64,000 nucleotides of DNA from Gyromitra esculenta (taxonomy: Eukaryota; Ascomycota; Pezizomycetes; Pezizales; Discinaceae), in NCBI GenBank assembly GCA_038503075.1, contig JBCAML010000003.1:124001-188000 (forward strand). The letters are read 5' to 3'. Below the pieces are notes generated by a model that saw only the letters and a list, made by a program, of their open reading frames with translations, was not told the origin of the DNA and did no database searches. Position 1 is the first letter of the stretch. The number at the start of each line of letters is the position of its first letter. The translations under genes and the position numbers were made by a program. Below, piece after piece: positions 46,671 to 59,345 of the stretch.

Positions 46671-48414
46671 ATGTGGAAACCAACACAGGCCCTGATGGAG
46701 ACCATCACCCACTACAGTCAATTCCCGGCAACTGGAGTGAGCTTACGGCAAATGGTACAATTTGGTCGAAATCCTTCTCCAGGTACATACCCAGCCCTTA
46801 TCACTGAAATTATACAGTAATGCCAATGAAAGTTATCCGTTGACAGGGCATCGAGCAGGGACCTTATTTCGGGCTTCCCAGTTCCTGAGCGAAGAACTAC
46901 CGATTCGACTAGCACATCGGGTGAGGGAGCTAAATCAGCTACCAGACGGTTTGAGTGATATGCCTTCCATTCGAAGAGTTGCGAATTGGTATATGCAGTC
47001 GTTTGAGGTTGGTGACTCATCCATGACTCGGCCGTTTGCTAGGTAGCGAACTAAACAAACCCTTCCAAACATTAATAGGAGATTACAACTCTACAAAAAC
47101 CTTCTCTATCAAAGGACATACGCGATAAATTAATAAAAAACTCACGGGAGAATGGTGTGGCTCCTATCCCATTGGAAGTGATTGAGAATCCAGACATTGA
47201 GCCGGGAACATATCGAAGTTCGCCCTGGCAACCAAATGAAAATGGGAATGGTGGTATCTACCGGAACGGTAGGAAAGCTCAACGGTTCGTTCATTGTTTC
47301 CGTGGTCACTTTCTTTCGCGTTCTAATGTCGCGTAGGAGGTATTATGCGACTGTAGACGATGATGTACGGTGGCCTCCGGAAATTGTCGACTATAACAGA
47401 CGCTTCACAAAAACACTCCAGAACATCAAACACCGTCATGATCCCGTTGTCACGACAATGGGTACTGATTCATCCCTTCTTATTGGTCATCTTTCGAAAT
47501 TGTGAAACTGACCGATCCCTAATTGCGCATAGCTATGGGAATCAACGAATACAAACGTAAAAGGCAACGGATGCAGATAGACAATTCGATCCAATCCTTC
47601 CTAGATCGCTTTTACATGTCACGCATAGGCATCCGAATGCTTATTGGCCAACACGTGGCCCTAAACTCGGCTCCTGAGCAGGAAGATTATGTGGGGATTA
47701 TTTGCACGAAGACAAATGTCCGCGACCTCGCACAGGAGGCCATTGAGAATGCAAGATTCGTCTGCGAAGATTATTATGGCTTATTTGACGCCCCAAAGGT
47801 GCAGCTCGTATGTAAACCAGATCTGCACTTCATGTATGTGCCGGGTCATCTGAGTCACATGCTTTTCGAGACGTTGAAAAACTCTCTAAGAGCCGTGGTG
47901 GAGACACATGGAAGTGATTCTGAGGAGTTCCCGCCGGTAAAATTGATTGTGGCTGAGGGTAAAGAGGTACATTCACATGTTCCATACTTTCCGCCTGTCC
48001 AACAAGACTCCTTCGCTTGGTTTGGAAAGGGTTTCATTCCCCCTATCACGTTACTAATACTAGTGCAGGACATCACTATCAAAATCTCGGACGAGGGCGG
48101 TGGAATTCCCAGGAGTGCTATACCCTTGGTATGGACATACATGTATACAACCGTCGAATCGACCCCACCCATCGACCCCGACTTTAATAAGAGCGACTTT
48201 AAAGCACCAATGGCTGGTTTCGGCTACGGTTTGCCCATATCGAGGCTGTACGCTAGATATTTTGGAGGAGACTTGAAATTGATAAGTATGGAGGGGTAAG
48301 TCATATACTTATCTGCTTCCCCGTGATACCGAGGTTAACCTTTGATACAGATATGGCACAGATGTTTATCTACATTTGAACCGACTAAGTAGTTCGTCAG
48401 AGCCTCTGCAATAA
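46671..48414 (+). CDS. Mitochondrial pyruvate dehydrogenase kinase-type protein kinase
   Basis: Seven exons: 46671-46782, 46859-47007, 47079-47284, 47337-47461, 47533-47966, 48069-48295, 48351-48414; 438 residues. The N-terminal regulatory domain has FPATGVSLRQMVQFG, FLSEELPIRLAHRV and RRYYATVDDD. The GHKL ATPase part has the N-box ETLKNSLRA, the G1 box SDEGGGIP, and GFGYGLPISRLYARYFGG. These are the marks of the PDK/BCKDK family, which phosphorylates and switches off mitochondrial pyruvate or branched-chain ketoacid dehydrogenase; the N-terminal motif favours PDK. The model starts close to the regulatory domain, so the targeting signal is short. Intron 5 (47967-48068) is 102 nt with no stop in frame, so its retention would insert 34 residues; family alignment supports removal. 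Confidence 0.93.
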
Positions 48415-49130
48415 TCCATTGCCTTGCGAAATCAATAAAGCATTATTGATGGCTTCCCCTTTTTCGTTTGTCTATTATTACTTACTGCACTCCGTATGCA
48501 GACTGGCAGCCTTGTATAGGCCAGGCTGATGGTTTTATTTCTCTTATTACATGGCTTCTGTGACGTATTTACGACACTCTCATTGCTCAGGCTGGAAAAT
48601 GCATAGTTAGGTTAGGAAAGATGGTTGGGTCTTTTTCTTTTGTATAAAAAACGATTATGTCAATAGGTAATGATATTGAAGATGGTCATCCATCTGGAGA
48701 GTAAAATCTTCAGCGAAGAAAATTGGGATCTTCCGTAAATGTACCAACCCAGCCCCCATAAAGGTTGCACACAATCCGCAGTCCTCAATTATGCGCACCG
48801 TCGTACATCCTCATGCAGGTTTTCGAAGAAACAGTAAATCACGAATTAACCCCCTGGAAACAATACCGGCCGTTCTTCAGCCCAGTCATCCATTCCAGCT
48901 ATTCTTGATAACGATAAAGATTCCTACCCAATCCAGCCCAACCTAACCCGACAACCCAAACAGAATAAAAAAAAACTCCAGTCACACCGTATTCTGCCTA
49001 CCAAGCAACACTCATATAAACTCCCCGACAAGCAATTGCCGCGATCCGTGAAACCGTTCGTTTGTTCGTTCCCTCCCCCCCTCCGCCTTTTACTTTTATT
49101 TTTAATTTCCGCTTGCGTATTGTTGCACCA
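48415..49130. other. Intergenic region
   Basis: 3' side of the PDK-type gene and 3' side of the small minus-strand gene. AT-rich; C-rich near 49069-49086. Nothing recognisable. Confidence 0.55.
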
Positions 49131-49479
49131 TCACTGTGCCACAGTACGACGGCAAGATGGAGACGACGGTGACGCAGGAGGAGTGTCGGTTCCGAGTAGT
49201 CCAGCGAGGGACTTCAGCATGCGAAGGCGGACACGGGGAATGCTCTATTTATTGGAAGTTAGCTTCATAATCAACTATATACGTATTTTATATGGATTTT
49301 TTGCGATATGGAAAAGGAGTGAAAATGAGCCGGCAAATAAAAGGATTTACTTCGTCGCTAGCAATCGAGTGCATAGCTAATAGCTCCCATGATTCCAGAT
49401 TCACGGCGATGTTATAGCGTCGCTCGACCGTCTCGTAGTCGGCGGCCCTGCTGTCGGCGTCAGAGACGGTGCTCGACAT
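49131..49479 (-). CDS. Small protein of unknown function, 80 residues
   Basis: Two exons on the minus strand, 49351-49479 and 49131-49244, joined across a 106-nt intron with GTAAAT donor and AAATAG acceptor. The joined product reads MSSTVSDADSRAADYETVERR, then NLESWELLAMHSIASDE, then SIPRVRLRMLKSLAGLLG and a Ser/Pro tail. The first exon has the look of a conserved, mostly helical protein with a Trp-Glu-Leu-Leu core, and I have the impression of similar short ascomycete proteins, but I cannot name a family. The second exon is less certain; it was chosen because it continues the helix pattern and ends soon after. Confidence 0.55.
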
Positions 49480-50422
49480 TTAGGGTGAGTGTGTAGCACG
49501 GGTGGTGGAAGAATTGGTGTGTTTGGAGGTGGTTGTGTGAATGTGAAGCTAAGGGAGTGAGGGTGAAGCTAGGGAATAAGAGGAGAGAGGAACAGAAAGG
49601 TACGGAGCCGCTACATAAGTAGACTATCACACTTCACACTTCACCCTCATTGACAAGGCAGTTCGTGTGTATTTACAGACGCCGAAGTGAAAAAGGGTCT
49701 ATTACTCCAGAAAAGCAGATCCCCCGCGTACCGTAAATGATCTAGTGTGGGGGTGTTCACCAACCTGCCGATGTCTAGCCCTTGCGTCGCGCATTAACTC
49801 AGTGTTTGAAGGACACGACGACATCAGGACTGGTGTTTGGGCTCTCAAGAATATAGGTACCGAGTACCTTGCATATATTACGGTAGTTAACTTCATAGCA
49901 GCCACATGTCGATGGCTTGTGGTGGGATTTAAAATGAGATTTGATGTTTCCAAGGAACTGGCCCTTGATGGGCTCGTTGCGTCACAGGGCCTGAGGATTG
50001 AAATAAAAATAAAACCTTACATAAGAGCCACACATCCTACCTATCGGTACTTTCAACAAACTTCAGAATCGTCCTTCAGGCTTACTGCCGATTGTTTCCA
50101 AAGCACATCACGGAATTTACGGAACAGTGCGGTTGATTCGGTTCGTCTGATATATCGATCTCTCCTTTTATTGTTTACTCACTCTCATAGGTTTGGCCCC
50201 ACTCTTTCGGATCTCCTTTCCTTGTCCTGTCTCTGTTGTCCAATAGATGACGACATGCCGTTCTGTAAAATAACGTTTACCCCGCTGGCCGTTCTCAGGA
50301 ATCCACCCGGGTTTTTGAGAATGATCAGACGACCATTCGCGATTTCGATTCCAAGGGAATGCTCACTGACTTCCCGGCGATCTGAAAGAGAAAAACGTGC
50401 GCTTTCGTATTCCAGAATAATA
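49480..50422. other. Divergent promoter region
   Basis: Between the two small genes. A plus-strand open frame runs from 49745 into the next gene but its upstream part is of mixed composition and looks like leader sequence, not protein. Confidence 0.5.
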
Positions 50423-51180
50423 ATGTCTTCCGACGCCGATTACGCTGCGTTCCTAAAGAAATCACAGAAGGACTACTCGCAGCCATCGGAGGGGGCACCT
50501 GCAGTTACATCGACGACGGCTACAAGTGGTGAAGTGCATCCAGCGGTAAGGGCGCTTGGGGAGAGATATTATGTCTCTGAAGCAGATGAACCTTTTGAGG
50601 GAGTTTCGTTTGTCTGGGAGAAGGAAACGCTTCCTGATGAGGGTCTGTACCCCTTTGTCCTTGTCTTTTTATTTCGGAATTCGTAGCGTTTCGATCGTGT
50701 GCTGCGATACCTGGTAAGGACTAGCAACGCACTAAGAGGTTCAAATTTACATGGGCAAAACTAGCGAGCTAGTAGCGTTTGCAGGAAGGATTTTGCCAAA
50801 AGCCTCCTGGGAACCCAGGCAAAACTTCCTGGAAAGGCTACTCTTGCTCGTTTAGTAAGCCACGCTCGATTTCGACCTCTTGGCGGTATGTTCTGAAACT
50901 TCTGATCGTTGCTGACACCTGTTCTCCATCGCCGCCAGACGAGTTTAGAAAATTGATTGGAGCCCAAGGCGTGAGGGTTACGCAACTAAGGCCGAGTGAG
51001 TGGGATATCCGCGGCGAGTACAAAGATGTTCTAGACGCCATTACCAAGGTTGCTAGTGGTGGAGTGGTCACAGTGTATCGGGTAGAGAAATCTAGGAGCA
51101 GGATCGAGTACTATGTCGTCGGTGTGGACAACAGCGAAAGGAAGGTCGCGGGTGTCAAGGCCCTTGCAATCGAGTCTTAA
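50423..51180 (+). CDS. Small conserved fungal protein, 153 residues
   Basis: Two exons, 50423-50642 and 50939-51180, joined in phase over a 296-nt intron (PDE to DEFRKLIG). The start MSSDADYAAFLKKSQKDY, the middle RYYVSEADEPFEGVSFVW, and the end YRVEKSRSRIEYYVVGV...VAGVKALAIES match a pattern I recall from unnamed ascomycete proteins; the fold may be like the NuiA nuclease-inhibitor-type sandwich, which is only a guess. No signal peptide or membrane segment, so probably cytosolic or nuclear. The ATG at 50423 is chosen because similarity begins there although the frame is open further upstream. Confidence 0.72.
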
Positions 51181-54100
51181 TTCTGAATAGTTTCTTGGTA
51201 ATATCATGTGGCGATGGGACAGTGGAGTTTTCCGTTATGCGGCCATGGGATCACCATAAAATAATGTGATACCTATAGCATTTTCGCACCCTTACCCCTA
51301 GCTACGTGTATTACTTAACGGAATTTCTTCAACCTAAATATGTACCTAGAACTTGCTTTTATGATGTTAGAACTAAGATTAAACATCATATGCACTCATC
51401 ACCATAGGAAGTTGGTCTTGTGCTTGCACTTCGCATGAAAGTTACTATTATTTTCATTTTTATATTTCCAATGTTTCCTCGAACCCTATTGATTGAGTCC
51501 TTATTCTAATATCCTCAAGGTACCCCCCTCCCCAAACAATGGCCATTCTAGACAGCACTAAACTAGATAGAAACCGTAGTTTCCACCAAGCTTGGATCTC
51601 TGAGTACCAAATACATGTAGGAGTGAACGTCACTTCTTTCTATCCTCGGGTGTGGAACCCCGTAAATCAATTGAGTTTGTAAACCATCAGCAAGAAGCAG
51701 CGCACAGAATCACATTATCAGCAAGATCACTATTATTCTAATGAATAAAGTGCTAGTTATTCACACGGGATGATTTTAGAAACTGCAACGTATTCATAGA
51801 TCTACTAGACAGGGATAGGTGAATTTTTGAAGTATGAGGTTCGCAGTATTGGGAATATTTGTTCTTTCATATATAGGAGACCTTGTTTTATTTGCAGTTG
51901 TTATGGCTGCTAATTTTGAGATTTCCCTTTCTGTAGCTAAGGTGTTTGTCGGGGATATTTAGAAGCCTTTGTCCTGACGATCCCGTACGAGCATATGTGG
52001 TTCCACAGATACACTTTGCTTATTTTAGATGCTGACCGGTTGTTACACAGGCAGAACGTCGATATTCATTGGTGGGTGAATCCGTGCTCAAATTTGTAGA
52101 AAATCTGTAGGGCTGTGCAGGATACAAAGCGGTATGACCCTGAATGTTCTCACGGCAAAGTATGATATTCCTGAAATCGAGCCCAACATCTCCAGGAATC
52201 ACTATCTAGCTTACTCGGATCAGGCATGAAGAACTTAAACTTGCAAGTGCAAGCTAACCGTCAATGCGCTAGATGATGGCGAATCAAAAATTGCTACTAA
52301 CAAAAAATATATTCAAATTTTTCATGCCTACACCAAGTATACGTCTAAAACGCTTCAAAATTAAAGTGGGTAACAACTAGAAAGCAGGCATATCAAAAGT
52401 GTAGCCATCCAAATTTATTAGAGATTCTAGTGTTTGTAATTAGCGAGCTGGAGAGGAAAAGATATCTAGTCTTTGGTTGGCCTTTTAGCCTTTGATTACG
52501 GGAACCTAGGACATCCCAAACACCACACAATTGCCGAGAACATTGGCCGTACACATCAGGACTGCAGCGCAGAAGTTGCAATGCCCGGGTGGAGCTTGGA
52601 GCGAAAATCGTCAGCGCATACCTATGGAACGGTGATCTACGCAGTCGGGGAAATTCTAGATCTATGTCAGAAATCGACGTCCTGGGGCCACCGTTAGAGC
52701 TGTAGCTAAAGAAGATATTTCGAGTGGACCATTTATAACGCCAAAACTCGGAGAACGAAAAACGCGTCTTCTAGGCTAAATAGTGGTATTGGGCAAATAC
52801 CCATCCTGCGGGGACCGTTTTCAATGACATATATTTAAATATAACTAGCTCTTTCGAATTTATTGATAATGTATGTGGGCTTATAAAATTATTCCTTAGT
52901 AACGTGAAGATTAACTAGTTTGTCCAAATATCTGTGTTTAGGCACGTCCAGTTAATTAAATAGCAATGTTAGTTAATTTAGTATATTTAGGGGATGGTTA
53001 TCGTGAAAATTGCTTTGCCACCCGCGATCCATCAACATCTCAATACATCTCAGAGGGTAGTTATATTATGAACTGGAGGTTGGTGATCTGGGGGTCTACT
53101 AGTTGTGTCTGGTTGAGGAGCGGGCTTGTGATGGGTGTATCCGGGACTAGTAGTTGTTGTGTTCCTTCTACACCAAAAAGGAATGTAATTGCTACGGCAT
53201 ATGCGCAGTATTCTGAAAAAAATCTAGAAACCAATTCTGAATTCCTATGGTAAATACGGTAGTCTTCTAGTATTGAGCTCGCATTTCTTAACAATACGCT
53301 AACAGATCCACCTCATTTTTTTTCGTACTTATTTATTCTACCTTTTGTCGGGGCCGATAGCGCCGAGGCTAGCGAGATGTCTCTCCTACCTGTATTTTTA
53401 GATAGGTACCTGTACTTTATTGATAATGTGCTGAGATTTCAACCTATGCCATAAATACTTGGAATATTTTGACTGGGTGTTCTGGATTGTAGTTCCTGTA
53501 GGCTCAGTATTAACTTCGCCAACATACATGTAAGTTAGGAGCACTATAACCTAAGGGTTGAATGTGCTGAATGAAATAGTAAATAGATAAATCATATTTA
53601 GGTTAGGGGTTTCTGTCGAGTGACTTCCGGTGATTTTGGGGTTTGTTGTTTTGGATCGAGAGACTGAGGCGATCGGTAACAGCCAAGCATGCCCGCGTTT
53701 TGCCAAATTACCAACGATGCTCTAGACTTAGATTGAGGTGTAGTATAGGCAATACGATAAGAGCTAGAGCGGGTAACAATTCTCGTTGCTAGACTTTTGT
53801 TCTTTTATGGATCTGATATGCTGTGTAGTCTGCCCTGCTTGTGGAGTTTGCAAACCCTGTCGATCAGTCATGTGAGGTTCTATTTACGTGCTCGCCTCAG
53901 GGGGGTATCGGAATCACGCGGAGCAGGGAGTCCTAAGCTCTCCACAACTAGTTTCTCTTTTTACGAGCGAACGTTTAAAAAACCACGGCCGACAGGAGAG
54001 TCAGTTTGCTATACCATCACATACCATATCAACGAAACTTGGGCCTTCTACAAGCCACAACACTACACACATACTCGGGTCAGAGGCGAAGTATTGGAAC

Positions 54101-55121
54101 ACCCTGGGAAGGGAGAACATCGTGACGTAGCGAAATATTTCGAAATACAGCAGGGCACGAGAGCAACAGAGCGATACTGCGGTCGCTCTGGTCCATGACA
54201 CCCTACCAAGCCCCAATACTTCACCCCTACACAAATACACCTGCGCATATACACTCACACCTAAAGAATACATGTAAAATAACTCTGTCCTGCCAAACCA
54301 TTGGTTTAATGGTTCGAGTTAGGGGTTATTTCATTCGGGTTAGGGAGACTTAGTTAGGGGGTTTTTGGCTTAGTGGATTAAGGTTAGGTTCAGGAGGTTC
54401 CTCATTTTGAGTATTTTAAATAACCAACGCAGTACGTTTTTTCCATTGATGCTTACACGTATGCTTGAATATAGCGAGCTTTTTTTTGCATGTACTTTTT
54501 AGGTGTATGGATGCATGGGTGTGGTGTTGTGGCTTGTAGGTGGTCTAAGTTTCACTAACATGGTATGTGATGGGACAACAAACTGACGACTCCTGTTGGC
54601 CATGGTATTGTAAACGTTCGCTCTCTCTTTCTACATACATGATGTGTGTGCACATTTATATTTAACTAGGACCCTATCGTATCGAGTGATTGCTCGCGAT
54701 AGCTGAATCGAACCTAGAACGTCACCACGAGCTTGGGAAAAGAAGTCTCCTTGGAGAGCCATATTTTACTCGCGTAATTCTACGTAGGCAGCTGAGAAGA
54801 AAGAAAGATAGCCCCAGGGATGATGTTCCATTTCCCGATGGTGGTAGGGTTTTAAAGGCGACTATTAATACTACGTGGTAGGTACTACAAGGTACTCTTC
54901 TTGTACTCCATTAGTTTCACCCACACCCTCCTATTGTTTGCTCTCGTGCACTCTTTGGAGTCTGCTGTCACGAGTGAGCTTCTTTTCCTGTCTGGCCACT
55001 TTCGCGCTATCGCTCTTGTCCTCTTCTTTTCATCGCCCACCCTTGGCCTATATTCGACCTCGTCTCCGTGACCCGTCCATCCCTTATAGATCTCGAAGAA
55101 GTGTTCTCTCCTGCCTGATAA
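51181..55121. other. Large intergenic region
   Basis: Nearly 4 kb with no supportable gene. Frames at 52393-52697 and 52966-53294 overlap on opposite strands and show no domain. An inverted-repeat element of about 659 bp lies at 53965-54623. The last few hundred bases are the C/T-rich leader of HUL4. Confidence 0.55.
53965..54623. mobile_element. About 659-bp inverted-repeat element
   Basis: The left arm (53965-54072) starts GAGCGAACGTTTA and includes CCATCACATACCAT and CTACAAGCCACAACAC. The complement of the right arm (54515-54623) starts GAGCGAACGTTTA and carries the same blocks in the same order, so the arms match over about 108 bp with scattered changes. The interior (54073-54514) has no coding capacity and includes TTAGGG-like stretches. 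The outer borders have no clear target duplication. It is a foldback or MITE-like unit; single copy here. Confidence 0.75.
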
Positions 55122-58100
55122 ATGCCTTCCTGGCCTTCTCGTTTGCTTTCATCTTCCCACAACTCATCCCCAGAGCACGATTCTGCTCCCTTTACACCAC
55201 CTCATAGACCGCCAACCGCGAGATCGGGCGGTGTCGGCTCCCACGGGAGGTCCCAGTCACATCAAATATTGCCCAGTAATACACCCGACCCCACAAGCGC
55301 AAACCGAGGATCAAATAGACAGCTTAGCGGCAGAAGGAGCGAGGGGGATTTGCTAGTTTCCGCAGAAAGGGATGGTGAGAAGAGCAGGAACATGAGTGGT
55401 TTCGAAGGCATGATCTCTGGTACGATGGGCGTTGGGGGAAGTATGCAGACGGAGTTTGTGCGTGTTTGATCACCTTGGCGCCGGAGGCTGCTTTCTGCTC
55501 ATGCAATATGCTGACAAGGATGTTCCAGACGACAGGGCGTTGCTTCTGCTGTGATTCTACTGTTCGGTGGCCAATGAACTTATCGGTTTTTCGATGCACG
55601 ACTTGCACTACTATAAACGACCTTAGGCCTTGCGAAAAAACCACCACTCTTGAATCTACCCCGGGCATTAAGGGTGATATATATCAAAACAAAGGGATTT
55701 TAAAGAACCTTTTTAGGCTGATGTCGCTGTAGTTGTCTCGCCAATTTCCGCCGAGAGGACGAAAGCTATCATAAATCGCTCCATCGAGGAGTTTATAGAG
55801 ACGAGGAAATGGATACACAAAATGCCAAAACATCCGCCGCCTCTTCCACCAATTCCAATCCCAAGAAAACTGTCGAACGAGGCGGGGGGTCGAAGTACAT
55901 TTGATGAACGATGCTTGGACGATGCTACTCCACCATCTTTCTCGCCAACTGCGGCGAACCTGTTTGCTTTAAATATGCCTCCGAATCCGCAGCGGAGACC
56001 TTCGCTACCTATACTGAATTTTCCCGAAAGTCTCCCCTCCGTGTCCCCTAGAAATCGCCGATCAGTCATGATACCCATCAGGACGGGCTCAGCAGCAGCA
56101 GGTTTGAATGGCGATGAAATATCCTATCATCCTGGAGTAAGGAATCGGCAAGACGGAAGTTGCGAGACGAGCAACCCCCATGATGATTTAATTAAGAAAA
56201 CTTTCAAGCCATTGGAGGATTATTTGACTACAGCATTTACTAGCTGCGATTGTCTGAATGCGAGTTTCGTGAAAAGCCGAAGTGGTGATGATCACTCTGG
56301 AAATAAAACTCCAGATAATTCGCATTTATCCCAAATGCCTACCCACGCTCAGGCACCAAGGGCTCTGCGGGGGACCGACGAAGGGAGACCGAAAGATATC
56401 GTACCTGTCACAGATAAAATTGGCGAAAAGGAAGCGATATTGCTGCAAAGGGGCAGATTTATCGGAAAAGATGTGATCTTTAGTAGAAGCGAGAAGGAAC
56501 GGCAGAGGGCTAAATCCGAAAGTAAATTCAGCCTACGGAGCCCAGGTATTGACTGGGAAGGTGTTGATAGATTTTATGACATGGTTATTAATGTCAGCTC
56601 GAATTTTGCATCAAGAAAGGAGTTATTGTCTGAATACAGCAATAAGAAAAAAGATACCAGGAGCGAAAATATGGGGGAGATGTCCTTCGAAGGGCAACTA
56701 GATACACAACTAACAGCAGAGATTGAAGAAGCTAGAACTCACATAGCTAGGGTTTTGCTCAAGGCAACAGAAAGCCTTTTGAAGCGACCCGGAAGGCCCT
56801 TAAAAAGACCTGAAGATGTTAGGTTTCTGCTTATAGTCCTAGCAAACCCTCTGTTGTATCCAGAGTCTGCTCGCCCGACATCTAAGTTGGTTTATGGTAT
56901 GTTTTCCTTGAGGATCAATGCCCTAACCTCCATATAGAGGGACTTATTGTTCGAAAGACTTAGCTAAAAAGAAAAAATCCAAGTCTCCACTTCATCCAGC
57001 CGCGGTGTTGGTTCTACTAGTGGCCCTGGTGAGCATTCTAGTATCATTAAGCGTATTACGGGATTACTGTCGAATCTTCCTAATGAATGTCACCACTATC
57101 TTGTCTCGTGGTTTACTCGAATGCCGGAACTTCAATTTCGGCGATTGGTTGAACTGGTGGGGAGCTTTGTTACCTACCGTCTTACGAGACAACCTGCAAG
57201 AAAAAAGCTACAAGGAGGAAGCGGGATGATGGGATCCAGGGGTAAACAGCTGCCTTACAATGATGATTGGCAGATCAAGGCAGCAGCGAGGGTTATGTCA
57301 CTATTCTTTTCTGCGAACAACAATATTGCTGGTCGTCGTGGCTTAGTTTCAGGTATTAAGGAGAGCGAAGAAAACTTGAATTCCGCAGTGACTGCGAGGC
57401 GAGAGGCATGGCGTAGAGGTCAAATCATCCTTACTAGCGAGTTTTACAATATGCTTCTCGATTACCACGATTTGATTGCCGATTTCGATGTTTGGGAGTC
57501 GCGGTCGTCCAGGTTTTGTTTTTGCCAGTATCCATTTCTCTTATCTATGGGAGCCAAGATACAAATTCTTGAGCACGATGCGAAGCGGCAAATGGAAGTT
57601 CAAGCACGACAAGCATTTTTCAATAGTATTTCTAGCAGGAGGGCGGTGAATCAGTATCTCGTATTGAAGGTTCGAAGAGAGTGCCTAGTTGAGGATAGTT
57701 TAAGAGGGATTAGTGAGGGAGTAGGCGGAATCGACGACATAAAGAAAGGGCTGAGGATCGAGTTCCTGGGAGAAGACGGAGTGGACGCAGGTGGGTTAAA
57801 GAAGGAGTGGTTCTTATTGGTTGCTAGAGACGTTTTTGATCCTAACTATGGTGAGTTCTATCCTCCTAGCATGGCATTATTTTAGAACGATCAACTTAAA
57901 GTGACTAGGCATGTTTGTTTACGACGAGGATTCTGAGTACTGTTATTTCAATCCGTACTCTTTGGAATCATCGGAAGAGTTCTTTCTCGTTGGCGTGTTG
58001 TTGGGGTTAGCAATCTACAATTCTACCATCTTAGATGTTGCTCTACCCCCTTACGTCTTCAAGAAACTTTTGCATTTAACGTCAAAGCATACGCTAGCAA

Positions 58101-58828
58101 CATCTTCTGTTCGCCCTCCCTTAGTTAATACTCTGGAAGATCTGGCGGCATTTCGCCCAGCTCTCGCAAATGGGCTGACGAAATTACTGGAATTCGAAGG
58201 CGATGTCGAAACCACATTCTGTCGGGACTTTGTTGCAGAGTCGGAGCGATTTGGCGAGATAATTCACGCACCACTTTGCGTCAACGGCGAGAAAAGGCCT
58301 GTTACCAATGCTAATAGGAAGGAGTTCGTTGATCTCTACCTCAAATGGATCCTAGACACGTCTATTGCGAGACAATTTGAGCCCTTTAAGCGCGGGTTTT
58401 ACACGGTCTGCGGTGGCAATGCACTATCTCTTTTTAGACCCGAAGAGATCGAACTTCTTATCCGTGGCTCCGACGAAGCTCTCGACGTGTCTGCAATGAA
58501 AGCTGTTGCCATATACGATGGCTGGGGAAACTCAACTCCAGCGGAAAACGACCCCGTGGTTAGATGGTTCTGGAGTTTTTTCGAAAAGATTACACCAAAA
58601 GAGCAGAGGATGTTGTTACATTTCATCACAGGAAGTGATAGGATTCCGGCCATGGGCACGACTAGTTTGATCATTAAGGTGGGTTGTTTAGGACAGGATT
58701 GCAACAGGTTTCCTATAGCGAGAACTTGTTTCAATCAGATATGTCTTTGGAGGTATAGGCGCAGGGAAAAGTTGGAGAGTATGTTATGGCGAGCCGTAAC
58801 GGAAAGCGAGGGCTTTGGACTGAAGTGA
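55122..58828 (+). CDS. HUL4: HUL4-type HECT E3 ubiquitin ligase
   Basis: Five exons: 55122-55463, 55529-55673, 55733-56896, 56984-57850, 57909-58828; 1145 residues. After a Ser/Pro-rich start comes a Cys-rich zinc-binding module (GRCFCCDSTVRWP...FRCTTCTTINDL, from residue 115), typical of fungal Hul4. A long linker carries LKKPLEDYL-type helices, then conserved blocks IIKRITGLLSNLPNECHHYLVSWF and DDWQIKAAARVMSLLF-like sequence. The HECT domain fills about residues 770-1145, with LRIEFLGEDGVDAGGLKKEW, LVGVLLGLAIYN, and the catalytic Cys near residue 1113 in ARTCFNQICL. It ends ESEGFGLK, the usual Hul4 end. Yeast Hul4 acts in nuclear protein quality control. The exon 1 donor (CGT|GTTTGA) and exon 4 acceptor (CCAAG|TCTCC) are the least certain junctions. 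Confidence 0.92.
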
Positions 58829-58850
58829 TCATTGTTATTATAGGCTTGGC

Positions 58851-58878
58851 ATTTTCTTTCTTTCTTTCTTTCTTTCTT
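58851..58878. repeat. (TTTC)n microsatellite
   Basis: About six to seven tandem TTTC units just past the HUL4 stop codon. Confidence 0.9.
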
Positions 58879-59206
58879 GTTTTGATGTGGATCAAGGGTA
58901 GTGGTTGTGATTGTATAGCGATGGGATGAGAATCATGAAGCGAGTGGGATGCAGGATGAGATGGGGTAGTTTTGAACAGCAACTGAGTTCGGGGCACTAA
59001 GGTGTTCGTAATGATTAAGGGATTACCACAATGCAACAAGTGGAGTGACGAACGGTGAGGTACGGGATGCATGTGCGCAGTCAGTTATGCATCTTCGCAT
59101 GAGGGGCTATGATCGACGACGGGTAGATGGTGCAATTGGCAATTGACACGTGAGCACGAGATAATAATTGATAGGAAGCAGCGTGTGCGTTCGCGTATGA
59201 ATAGGA

Positions 59207-59345
59207 CTACTCATGCTCTAGCATAAGTACCTGAAAATGCCTTTTGGTGGCAAAGTTTTTTAATTCGTCCCGCAGCAGCGAGTCAAAATTTGGTTGGCCA
59301 AAGCCTTACCCTTGTTTTCAGGTACTTATGCTAGAGCACAAGTAG
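59207..59345. mobile_element. 139-bp MITE-like element, family B, copy 2
   Basis: TGCTCTAGCATAAGTACCTG plus four A residues (59214-59237) is repeated exactly inverted at 59315-59338. The similarity extends outward to CTACT at the left and AGTAG at the right. The interior matches the copy at 33971-34113. No coding capacity. It lies 378 bp past the HUL4 stop codon. Confidence 0.85.

Noticed and set aside
53797..54198. 133-codon plus-strand frame
   Set aside because: It overlaps the left arm of the 659-bp inverted-repeat element and shows no domain.
54310..54400. TTAGGG-like stretches suggesting interstitial telomere repeat
   Set aside because: Units are irregular and not tandem; they fall inside the inverted-repeat element.
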